Part shown: in pieces, positions 44,685-52,699 of the stretch
Layout of the letters: the number at the start of each line of letters is the position of its first letter
Numbering within the stretch: position 1 is the stretch's first letter
Assembly (NCBI GenBank): GCA_013112575.1
Contig: JABFGG010000001.1
Coordinates: forward strand, 496,001 to 560,000
DNA from: Chloroflexota bacterium
Lineage (GTDB): Bacteria; Chloroflexota; Anaerolineae; Anaerolineales; UBA11579
Reading direction: 5' to 3'
Length of the DNA: 64,000 nt
Program-made: the position numbers and the translations under genes
The notes under the pieces: generated by a model
What the model was told of the DNA's origin: nothing
The model's input: the letters and a program-made list of their open reading frames with translations, nothing else
Database searches by the model: none

Positions 44685-46781
44685 ATGTACTGGTTCCGCG
44701 ACACAAACTTCCTTGCTTTATTGCCCTGGCTGACCATCACGCTGGTGTGGTGGCTGGGTGGCTGGTTACTGGCCACACACGCTTTCACGCTTAAGCGCCG
44801 CGAACGATTACTGGCCGGTTTTGGCCTGGGTTTGTTGCTATATGCCTGGTTCGTCAATATCCTGGGGCGCTGGCTTTCGGCTGACCTGGCCTACATCTTG
44901 CCTGCAATGCTAGTCGTATTGGTTGGGGGGCTGGCTTATTACTGGGGCGCACGTGGGGTGGTGCTTGATTGGGGCGACCTGCGGCGCGTGTGGCCTTGGT
45001 TGCTGGTTGGGCTGGCACTGGTATTCTTTTTTGTGCGCATCGGCAAAGGTCTGGCCATCTTTGACGAGGGCAAGAACCTCTCACTGATCTCCATCATGGG
45101 AGCCGGGGATATCCCGCCGCCCTTCTTTGACGACGAAAACTTCCCCATCAACCACATCTACCATTATGGTTTTCACTTCTTGGGGGGCAGCCTCATGCAG
45201 CTTGGCGGCATGCTGCCCTGGAGCGCCTTTGACTTCGCCAAGGCCATTGTGTGGACCTACACGGTTTTGCTGGCTGGACTGCTTGGGCGGCGTTATATCA
45301 AGAAGCCGTGGGGTGCTTTGGCCGCGGCCTTTGTGCTGGTCTTTGCGATGGGCACGCGTTATCTCCTGCTGCTCCTGCCACCGGGCATCTTGCAGCGCGC
45401 CGACCGGGTAATCGAGTTACAGGGTACCAGCGCCTTGATGGGACTACCTTTCTCCGAGGCACTCACGGCTGGTTGGACCATTGATGGCGGCCCGCCCGTG
45501 CAGTACATGTTTGGTTTTCTGAACGGCATCATGGACCCCTTTGTGATGTCACATCAGGGCCCTAATGCTTTTGCGGTCGCCATCTTCCTTTTAGTGTGGC
45601 TGGTGGCCTCCCACACGCGCCAACGTCTGAGCATATTTGTACTTACCGTGGTTTTTGCTATGTGGGCACTGGCCTGGGAGACCAGCTACGGTATGTTTGT
45701 CCTGGGCATGTTCGCCGCGGCTGCCCTGGTTTACTGGCGTGCTCCGCAGTTGCGCACCAGGACGTTCCAATTCGCATTTTTTGCCTTACTGCTCTCCATT
45801 CCGGTTGTGCTTACCCAAGGCGGCACGCTGACGGAAATGCTGCGCAACGAAATCTACACGCGCCAGTTGGATGCCGCTACTTCGTTTGTTGAGCCAGCCA
45901 GCACTCCGTCATTGAATGCTGCCTTAGCTGCTGAAATCCCTGAAACGAGCATCACCGATGTTGAGATACTGGGCTTTTCCCTGCGCTGGCCGCCTGCTAT
46001 TCTCTCGTCGCATTTGGGTGCATTGAGCCTGTTTTCGCCAGTACAGTTGCTTGTAGCTCTGTTCGAATTGGGACCTATTATCTTCTTCACGCCCTGGATC
46101 ATGGCCTGGGTAGCGGCACGCTCGCGCAAAGGCGACTGGATGCTGGCTGCCCTGGCACTCTCGGCCTGGATTGGCTTCCTCATCCCCATCCTCTTCCAAT
46201 ATCAAGCCGACCGCGATATCTCTCGCCTCACCTGGCAGGCACTGCTGACCTGGACCTTGTTGTTAGTGATGATGTTGGGCGACAAGAAAATCTGGCAGCG
46301 TGTCTGGTTCCGAAATCTATCTCTATATACCCTGGCCCTGATGTGCTTTGGGGGCGTAGTTCTGGCGGGCAACCAGCTTACGGCCGCCTCCACCACACGC
46401 CTGGCTCACCGCTACACGGAACTGGATGCTGCTATAGCCGCCCAGGTGTGGGACAAGTTGCCCCAGGATGCCAAGATATTCAGTCCCTTCAACATGAACC
46501 AAAGCACTATACTGACAGGTCGTCTGACTGGGGCCTTGCTGGATGAACGCTTGGTGACCGATACCCAGACAGACAATTGGAACCGTTGGATAGAGCAACC
46601 AATTTTGTCAGATTTGCACGCCGCTGGCTATGATTTTGTGTTTGTAGACAACCGTTGGTGGGTAGATTTGCCTGCCGAAAACCAGGCTGAGTTTCAGCAT
46701 GCTTGTGTTGACGTTTATGCTGAAGTAACGGATAATTCAGGGATTAATTTCCGCCGAGTGCTGGATATAAGTGATTGTTAG
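44685..46781 (+). CDS. giant multi-pass membrane protein, DUF2298/YYY-like
   Basis: The 698-residue protein has about 14 hydrophobic segments. A loop reads IFDEGKNLSLISIMGAGDIP, with PINHIYHYGFHFLGGSLM further on. The Asp-Glu pair followed by a Pro-rich stretch and a His/Tyr-rich start of a helix recalls the membrane protein family called YYY or DUF2298 in Chloroflexi and archaea; that match is from memory. The tail is soluble and ends in paired cysteines (QHACVDVYAEV and DISDC). It probably acts in surface glycan assembly. Confidence 0.68.
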   Translation: MYWFRDTNFLALLPWLTITLVWWLGGWLLATHAFTLKRRERLLAGFGLGLLLYAWFVNILGRWLSADLAYILPAMLVVLVGGLAYYWGARGVVLDWGDLRRVWPWLLVGLALVFFFVRIGKGLAIFDEGKNLSLISIMGAGDIPPPFFDDENFPINHIYHYGFHFLGGSLMQLGGMLPWSAFDFAKAIVWTYTVLLAGLLGRRYIKKPWGALAAAFVLVFAMGTRYLLLLLPPGILQRADRVIELQGTSALMGLPFSEALTAGWTIDGGPPVQYMFGFLNGIMDPFVMSHQGPNAFAVAIFLLVWLVASHTRQRLSIFVLTVVFAMWALAWETSYGMFVLGMFAAAALVYWRAPQLRTRTFQFAFFALLLSIPVVLTQGGTLTEMLRNEIYTRQLDAATSFVEPASTPSLNAALAAEIPETSITDVEILGFSLRWPPAILSSHLGALSLFSPVQLLVALFELGPIIFFTPWIMAWVAARSRKGDWMLAALALSAWIGFLIPILFQYQADRDISRLTWQALLTWTLLLVMMLGDKKIWQRVWFRNLSLYTLALMCFGGVVLAGNQLTAASTTRLAHRYTELDAAIAAQVWDKLPQDAKIFSPFNMNQSTILTGRLTGALLDERLVTDTQTDNWNRWIEQPILSDLHAAGYDFVFVDNRWWVDLPAENQAEFQHACVDVYAEVTDNSGINFRRVLDISDC

Positions 46782-46783
46782 AT

Positions 46784-47821
46784 ATGGTTTTACAAAAAGA
46801 ATTCGTTGTTGATCAAGAAGTGCCACTGGTACGCGCCAACGGCTTTACTGATGTCTCCATCGTCATTCCAGTGTTCAATGAGGTTGAGAGCCTGCCCGAA
46901 TTGCACAAGCAGCTTCATGCTGCGATGCAAAATTATCCCACTACCTGGGAGGTCATCTTCATAGACGACGGCAGCCGCGATGGAAGTTTGCAGGCCCTGG
47001 AAGTGCTGGCGGGACACGATCCTGAACACACGCGCGTGGTAGCTCTACGGCGCAACTTCGGGCAAACTGCCGCCATTTCGGCAGGCATTGACCATGCGGC
47101 CGGTGACATCATTGTGCTGCTGGACGCCGACCTCCAGAATGACCCGGCAGATATTCCCTTGCTGTTGGACAAGATTGATGAGGGTTATGACCTGGTCAGC
47201 GGCTGGCGCAGATCACGCAAAGATACTTATATCACCCGGACCCTGCCTTCTAATATCGCTAACGGCCTTATCTCGCGGGTTACCGGCGTGCATTTGCACG
47301 ACTACGGCTGCACGCTCAAAGCCTACCGCCGTGAAGTGCTTACCGGTTTCCGTCTTTATGGTGAGATGCATCGCTTTATCCCCGCTTACGCCGGTTACGT
47401 TGGGGCCAATATTACCGAGGTGGAAGTCAACCACCGTCCCCGCCAGTACGGAGAAACTAGCTATGGCCTCGAACGCACGGTCAAGGTCGTTCTTGACCTC
47501 TTTACAGTCAAATTCCTATTGGGCTACGTCAACAAACCTATTTACCTTTTCGGTGGTTTTGGCATGGGCCTCATCGGCCTGGGCCTTGTGGGGCTGATCT
47601 ATCTCTTCATTCGCAAGTATTTCTTCTTTGGCAGCGTGGCCGATTCACCTATCTTCTTTTTGGGGATCGTCAGCCTGATCCTGGGTGTGCAATCCATCTT
47701 TTCTGGCCTGATCGCCGAGATGGGCGTGCGCACCTATCACGAGTCACAATCCAAGCCAATTTACAATGTGCGATACGTCATCCGGGGAGACCAGATGAAC
47801 GAGGAGCCGGACGCGGCGTGA
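46784..47821 (+). CDS. polyprenol-phosphate glycosyltransferase, GtrB/DPM-like GT2
   Basis: The 345-residue protein has VSIVIPVFNEVESLPELHKQ, FIDDGSRDGSLQ, RRNFGQTAAISAGI and the acidic site VLLDADLQNDPAD. HDYGCTLKAYRREVL and two C-terminal membrane helices complete the GtrB/DPM layout. A TTG at 46775 overlaps the preceding stop, but ATG at 46784 is the better start. It is followed by a flippase-like gene overlapping by four bases, which suggests that the lipid-linked sugar it makes is moved or used by its neighbours. Confidence 0.88.
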   Translation: MVLQKEFVVDQEVPLVRANGFTDVSIVIPVFNEVESLPELHKQLHAAMQNYPTTWEVIFIDDGSRDGSLQALEVLAGHDPEHTRVVALRRNFGQTAAISAGIDHAAGDIIVLLDADLQNDPADIPLLLDKIDEGYDLVSGWRRSRKDTYITRTLPSNIANGLISRVTGVHLHDYGCTLKAYRREVLTGFRLYGEMHRFIPAYAGYVGANITEVEVNHRPRQYGETSYGLERTVKVVLDLFTVKFLLGYVNKPIYLFGGFGMGLIGLGLVGLIYLFIRKYFFFGSVADSPIFFLGIVSLILGVQSIFSGLIAEMGVRTYHESQSKPIYNVRYVIRGDQMNEEPDAA

Positions 47822-48753
47822 AACCTGCGAGGCGCACGTCCTGGCGCACTCTGATCCGCTACGCCGGAACCTTATTGGCCATCATTTTGATGGTCTATTT
47901 ATTGCGTCAGCGTTGGGATGAGATCGTCACCTCTTTTTCTCAGTTAGCCTGGTGGCGGCTGTTACTGGCCTTCGGCTTCATTTTGCTCTCCCGCTTCTCT
48001 GTGATCGGGCGCTGGCACATGCTTTTACGTTCTGCCGATCCTGAAACCGATTGGCGCAAGACTACCCGCATTGCGTATGCCGGTCTCTTCGCCACCAATT
48101 TCCTGCCCACCACCATCGGTGGCGACGTCGTGCGCCTGGCTGGGGCCATTCAGTCCGGCTTCGACGCTGCCGTGGCAGCTGCTTCCCTGGTGGTTGATCG
48201 CCTTGTTGGCATGTTCGGTATGGCTTTGATCTTGCCGGTTGGCCTGGCGCGTATCGCTGGATTGGCTGCTTTATCAAATACCGTGCTGGCCGCAGCCCTG
48301 CCACAAAGTTTATGGCAGCGTGTACGCCGTGTAGCTCAACGCCTGTTATCTGCGTTGGGGATATGGCGTAAGCAGCGCATCGCCTTGCTCAGTTCCCTGG
48401 GCTTCACCTTTTTGCACATGTTGGGGTTCTTCGCCTGCCTCATGGTCCTGCTCGATGGTATGGGCGAAAGCATGTCCTTCTGGATTGTTGGCGGCTTGTG
48501 GACCTTTGTGTACTTCGTGACCCTGTTGCCAATCTCTATCAACGGGCTGGGTGTGCAAGAGGTATCCATTGTAGGTATCTTCACCACCTTTGGCGGCATC
48601 AGTGAACCGAGTGCCCTGACTGTGGCGCTTATCTTTCGCACCCTGGTCATGCTGGCCAGCCTGCCCGGCGCGGCCTTTGTGGGCAGCATCATGCCAGCTG
48701 TTGAGCAGCAGGCCAAAGAAGAGCCTTTGGTACCCGTAGAAGGGGAAAGCTAG
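47818..48753 (+). CDS. flippase-like LPG-synthase-TM (UPF0104) membrane protein
   Basis: The 311-residue protein has about eight membrane helices. It contains ATNFLPTTIGGDVVRLAG and ASLVVDRLVGMFGM, the two most conserved words of the lysylphosphatidylglycerol synthase membrane domain (UPF0104), without the synthase domain. Free-standing members often sit next to GtrB-like enzymes in glycan clusters, where a lipid-flipping role has been proposed. It starts with GTG in a four-base overlap with the GT2. Confidence 0.87.
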   Translation: MKPARRTSWRTLIRYAGTLLAIILMVYLLRQRWDEIVTSFSQLAWWRLLLAFGFILLSRFSVIGRWHMLLRSADPETDWRKTTRIAYAGLFATNFLPTTIGGDVVRLAGAIQSGFDAAVAAASLVVDRLVGMFGMALILPVGLARIAGLAALSNTVLAAALPQSLWQRVRRVAQRLLSALGIWRKQRIALLSSLGFTFLHMLGFFACLMVLLDGMGESMSFWIVGGLWTFVYFVTLLPISINGLGVQEVSIVGIFTTFGGISEPSALTVALIFRTLVMLASLPGAAFVGSIMPAVEQQAKEEPLVPVEGES

Positions 48754-48756
48754 TTC

Positions 48757-50775
48757 GTGACTGATACTCGGCGCGTATGGTTTTTGCGCGGCTTCACCCT
48801 GTTTACATTGATTCTGACATTGGGGGCCTTGCAGCAGTTCGCCCAGCAGGCTGCCGAGGAACTTGAACTGGTGACGCGCACGCGTACCCTGGCATTGTAT
48901 GGTGGTTATGGCTTTGCGACCGTCCTGGGCCTGATCCTGATAACCACCTGGACGCCCCTCAAAACTCGTTTGTTGCACTGGCTGGATACGGCCTTCGATT
49001 GGCTACAACGTCTCAATTGGGTCTTGGCCCTGATTGCCCTTGCCCTTGTGGTGCTCTTTGGCTATCTGTCGCGCGGCTACTATGGCCGCTATCTGGCCCC
49101 ACCCCTGCCGCGTTACTTGGCCTTCTGGTTGGTGGTTGTTGGATTAGCAATTTTATTACTGGCCTGGTTACGCTGGCGCAGTTGGGCTTTTTCACTAGCT
49201 GCTGCTGCTGTGGTGGTGGGCTTTGCTTACTACCTTTCCGGCTTTATCGGTGCAGTCAACTCCTATCCTCTGGCCCTGGGCTGGTCGGAAACCAGCCGCT
49301 ATTACTTCGGCTCCACCTATCTTTCTGAACTCATTTACGGTATCAAAACGCCCCTGCCTTTACGCGACCCTAGCCGTTACTTGATGCAAGCTGTGCCCTT
49401 CCTTATCCCGAATCTGCCCTTGTGGACACATCGTTTGTGGCAGGTCTTGCTGGATGCTGGACTAACGGTGCTGGCGTCGTATCTCCTCGTCCGCCGCCTG
49501 GCGGTCAAGCGCCGCTCGGTTTTTGCAATCGTCGTGCTATGGACCAGCCTGTTCATCTTTCAGGGGCCGGTCTTTAAGCAAATGGTACTCATTCTTGTAT
49601 TCATGTTCTGGGGTTTTGACAGCCAGCGTTTGAGGCGTTCAACCATTCTCGTAGTGCTCGTATCCATTTGGGCAGGCATCACGCGTCTCAACTGGATTCC
49701 TATGCCTGCCATGCTGGCCGCCGCTATGTATCTGCTGGAACAGCCAATGAACGATACAGGCTTGTGGCGCTACGTAGCTCCCATTGCGATCTGGGGCCTG
49801 TTGGGTGGCGCGGTGGGCTATGCCGTGCAGACTGGCTACCAACTCCTCTCTGGCAATGACCTGGGCGCGTTTAATTCCAATTTCACTGCCGACCTCTTAT
49901 GGTACCGCCTGCTGCCCAATTTGACCTACACGCGTGACCTGTGGTGGCGTTTGCTGTTCCCCAATTCGCCCAATGGCCCCGGCATTCTCATCAGCCTGGC
50001 ATTCGCGACCTTGCCGGTGCTGGTGTTCATCATATGGGCCATCGCGCGGCAATGGCACAATTGGGCCTTTATTCGCTTGTTGGGGCTGGGCACCATGACA
50101 CTTTTGCTATTTGTCGGCGGGTTGGCGGTCAGTGTCAAAATTGGTGGGGGCACCAACCTGCATAACGTGGATGCTTTTATCGTCTTTGTGCTACTGATCG
50201 GCAGCTACATTTATTTTGGCAAGTTCCGGCCTGACACATCCCTTGAAGCTCAAGATCTGCAGTTCCAGCCCCATTGGGCTTTATCCACCTGGATCATCCT
50301 GGCCCCGGTGCTGTACGCCCTCAGCCAGGGTGGCGCTTTTGAAAGGCCCAATTACTTGGCCGCAGATGAAACCATTGAGGCTTTGACCGAATATATGGAA
50401 CTGGCAGAAGCTGAAGGCAAAGAGGTGCTGTTCATCTCCCAGCGCCATCTGGTGACTTTCAATACACTTGGGGAAGTGCCATTGGTGCATGATTATGAAA
50501 AGCTCTACCTGATGGAAATGGTCATGGCCAATTACCAGCCATATCTTGAAGTTTTATATGATGATCTGCGCGAACAGCGTTATGCCGCTATCATCACTGA
50601 CCCACTCTTTGAGCGCATCAAAGACCCGCTTAAGGAGTCTGGCGCGGAGGAAAACAACCTTTATATCAAGCGTGTCACTCGTCCCATGCTCTGTTATTAC
50701 GAAAGAGATGCCACTTTTTCCGAGACCATCGTGCAGGTACTAGTACCCCTCAACGAGCCAGATTGTCAGCCTTGA
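48757..50775 (+). CDS. large multi-pass membrane protein, GT-C-like (paralogue of 15495)
   Basis: The 672-residue protein shares topology and conserved words with the protein at 15495: NSYPLALGWSETSRYYFGS, SVKIGGGTNLHNVDAF and QRHLVTFNTLGEVPLVHDYEK. About 12 membrane segments precede a soluble tail with cysteines at RPMLCYYERD and NEPDCQP. It starts with GTG three bases after the flippase-like gene. The two paralogues are about 30 kb apart in clusters of otherwise different composition, so they probably use different donors or acceptors. Confidence 0.75.
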   Translation: MTDTRRVWFLRGFTLFTLILTLGALQQFAQQAAEELELVTRTRTLALYGGYGFATVLGLILITTWTPLKTRLLHWLDTAFDWLQRLNWVLALIALALVVLFGYLSRGYYGRYLAPPLPRYLAFWLVVVGLAILLLAWLRWRSWAFSLAAAAVVVGFAYYLSGFIGAVNSYPLALGWSETSRYYFGSTYLSELIYGIKTPLPLRDPSRYLMQAVPFLIPNLPLWTHRLWQVLLDAGLTVLASYLLVRRLAVKRRSVFAIVVLWTSLFIFQGPVFKQMVLILVFMFWGFDSQRLRRSTILVVLVSIWAGITRLNWIPMPAMLAAAMYLLEQPMNDTGLWRYVAPIAIWGLLGGAVGYAVQTGYQLLSGNDLGAFNSNFTADLLWYRLLPNLTYTRDLWWRLLFPNSPNGPGILISLAFATLPVLVFIIWAIARQWHNWAFIRLLGLGTMTLLLFVGGLAVSVKIGGGTNLHNVDAFIVFVLLIGSYIYFGKFRPDTSLEAQDLQFQPHWALSTWIILAPVLYALSQGGAFERPNYLAADETIEALTEYMELAEAEGKEVLFISQRHLVTFNTLGEVPLVHDYEKLYLMEMVMANYQPYLEVLYDDLREQRYAAIITDPLFERIKDPLKESGAEENNLYIKRVTRPMLCYYERDATFSETIVQVLVPLNEPDCQP

Positions 50776-50811
50776 TCGTGGTTGTGTATCTTACAAATAC
50801 GTCAAAAGCAC

Positions 50812-50840
50812 TTTACGATTCACCTTTAACGCATTACTAT
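50812..50840 (+). promoter_or_regulatory. possible promoter before the GT2 at 50891
   Basis: TTTACG (50812-50817) and TACTAT (50835-50840) are 17 bases apart in a 115-base gap. Each matches the consensus at four of six positions. The gap is larger than usual in this operon, which supports a fresh start. Confidence 0.35.
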
Positions 50841-50890
50841 CTCCCAGCTTCTAATCACCTTGCATAAATTATTTGGAACATTGGCCCCGC

Positions 50891-51817
50891 ATGGACATAT
50901 CCCTGATTATTCCTGTTTATAACGAAGTCGAAAGCCTGCCTGCGCTCTACGAACAGCTTTCAGAAGTATTAAAACCCTGGAAGCGCAAGTACGAGATCCT
51001 CTTTATCGATGACGGCAGTGATGACGGTACCTATGAAGTCATCGCTGACCTGCATAAACAGGACAAACGCGTCAAGGTCATCCAATTCCGCAAGAACTAC
51101 GGTAAATCGGCCGCGCTGGCCGTGGGCTTTGATGCTGCTGAGGGCGACATCTTCATCATGATGGACGCCGATTTGCAGGACGACCCCTACGAGATCCCCA
51201 AATTCCTGAAGAAATTGGAAGAGGGTTATGACTTCGTCAATGGCTGGAAGTATCCACGCCTTGACCCCTTGAACAAAACCCTGCCCTCACGCCTCTTTAA
51301 CTTCACCATGCGCACTGCCACGCGCATCAACATCCACGACTTCAATTGTGGCTTTAAGGCCATGCGTAGTGAAGTGGCCGATGAGATCACATTGTATGGC
51401 GAACTGCACCGTCAAATTCCCGTGTTGGCCGCCTGGCGTGGTTTTAAGGTCACTGAAGTAAAGGTTAAGCACCATCCACGCCAGTTTGGAAAATCCAAGT
51501 TCGGTTTTCAGCGCTATTACCGTGGGCTGTTTGATTTTGTGACAGTCTACTTTCTAACTCAATACACCAGCCGCCCGATGCATTTCTTCGGTGGTTTTGG
51601 TCTTTTATCTTTTGGCGCTGGGATGATCATCAGTCTGTACATGACTTACCTGCGCTTTTCCGGGGAAATCATTGGTACTCGTCCCCTGTTGACTCTGGGG
51701 GTGCTCTTGCTTATCATTGGCGCTCAATTCCTGTTCTTTGGATTGCTGGCCGAGATGGTCAGCGCAGACCGCTTTTCAAAAGAATTGGATTACTCCATAA
51801 AGAACAAGCTGGACTGA
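50891..51817 (+). CDS. polyprenol-phosphate glycosyltransferase, GtrB-like GT2
   Basis: The 308-residue protein has DISLIIPVYNEVESLPALYE, FIDDGSDDGTYE, RKNYGKSAALAVGF and the acidic site MMDADLQDDPYE. FNCGFKAMRSEV and two C-terminal membrane helices complete the layout. It is related to the protein at 46784, but the two differ throughout. ATG at 50891 is chosen over TTG at 50873. It should load a second kind of sugar, or the same sugar for another pathway, onto polyprenyl phosphate. Confidence 0.88.
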   Translation: MDISLIIPVYNEVESLPALYEQLSEVLKPWKRKYEILFIDDGSDDGTYEVIADLHKQDKRVKVIQFRKNYGKSAALAVGFDAAEGDIFIMMDADLQDDPYEIPKFLKKLEEGYDFVNGWKYPRLDPLNKTLPSRLFNFTMRTATRINIHDFNCGFKAMRSEVADEITLYGELHRQIPVLAAWRGFKVTEVKVKHHPRQFGKSKFGFQRYYRGLFDFVTVYFLTQYTSRPMHFFGGFGLLSFGAGMIISLYMTYLRFSGEIIGTRPLLTLGVLLLIIGAQFLFFGLLAEMVSADRFSKELDYSIKNKLD

Positions 51818-51830
51818 GCAACGAAAAAGC

Positions 51831-51845
51831 CGCCTTCAGGAGGCG
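51831..51845 (+). promoter_or_regulatory. ribosome-binding site partly enclosed in a small hairpin
   Basis: CGCCT and AGGCG form a five-base stem around TCAGG, and the AGGAGG ribosome-binding site (51838-51843) straddles the loop and the right arm. The ATG of the nitroreductase follows six bases later. The hairpin could tune translation, but it is weak. Confidence 0.35.
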
Positions 51846-51849
51846 CAGC

Positions 51850-52665
51850 ATGACTGTAGAGAAAACCACAGAACAAAATACACAAAGCAACGGTGTTGCC
51901 GAGAATTACAAATTTCCTGTTTTTGAGTTAGATACACAGCAGTCTGTGCCCTATGATGGCCGCTTTATGCAGCCCGGTGCACTGGTAGATAACCCCAACC
52001 CCATGATGCCCCTGGTAGATGCCGTGGGTACGCGTCGCACGGCCCGTTCTTATCGCAAAGAAAAAGTGGACGAGGAGACCTTTGAGTGGCTCATTCTGCA
52101 CTCTATGCATGCTCCCACCGCCTGCAATGAGCAGCAGTGGAAGGTCATCTATATCGACGACCAGGAAATCCTCAATGATTTACAGGCTCGCGGCTCAGCC
52201 TCCTTTTTGAACAACGTGCAGCAGGCTTTTTTATTGTGCTACAACAAAGAGAGCGACAACCTTGAATGGGCCGACCACGTGCAAAGCGGTGCCGCTTTCA
52301 TCACCACTTTTCAGTTGATGGCGCACAGTATTGGGGTGGGCAGTTGCTGGTTGGGCCACTTGCCCAATAAGCGTGAAGTCAGTCGCATGTTTGGCGTGCA
52401 TCGTTATTACGAACCCATCGCCCTGGTCACCTTTGGCTACTATCGCAGCAAATCCAGCGTCATGCCGCGCAAACACTCCGTTGAGCACGTCATTATGCAC
52501 AACCATTTCGACTCCTCCGGTTTGTTATTTGCTAACCGCCGCCGTACCCTCTTGCGCACCGTAGCACGCTGGGTTTATTATCGCTTCCCCGCCTTTGTCC
52601 GCCGCCGCCTCAAGCCTTATCTTCATCGTTTTGAGAAGAAGTTCTATCACTGGAAGCACGATTAG
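51850..52665 (+). CDS. nitroreductase-family flavoprotein
   Basis: The 271-residue protein has a core with RRTARSYRKEKVDEET (FMN phosphate contacts), MHAPTACNEQQWKVIYI, the dimer region NVQQAFLLCYNKE and SIGVGSCWLGHLPN. The N-terminal extension of about 45 residues and the basic C-terminal tail of about 45 residues (RRRLKPYLHRFEKKFY) are unusual for the family. The tail may bind a membrane. An AGGAGG site precedes the start. Its partner is probably the unknown protein at 52700. Confidence 0.85.
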   Translation: MTVEKTTEQNTQSNGVAENYKFPVFELDTQQSVPYDGRFMQPGALVDNPNPMMPLVDAVGTRRTARSYRKEKVDEETFEWLILHSMHAPTACNEQQWKVIYIDDQEILNDLQARGSASFLNNVQQAFLLCYNKESDNLEWADHVQSGAAFITTFQLMAHSIGVGSCWLGHLPNKREVSRMFGVHRYYEPIALVTFGYYRSKSSVMPRKHSVEHVIMHNHFDSSGLLFANRRRTLLRTVARWVYYRFPAFVRRRLKPYLHRFEKKFYHWKHD

Positions 52666-52699
52666 CCAGGCCTGTTTTAATTTGCGCCGCTGACCTTTT

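Noticed and set aside
48346..48978. 210-residue Gln/His-rich minus-strand frame
   Set aside because: The odd composition follows from reading a Leu-rich membrane gene backwards; it overlaps two coupled plus-strand genes.
51826..51845. Minus-strand intrinsic terminator (hairpin then T5)
   Set aside because: Read on the minus strand, the stem is followed by five T residues, but no minus-strand gene ends here; it is more likely a chance or RBS-related hairpin.
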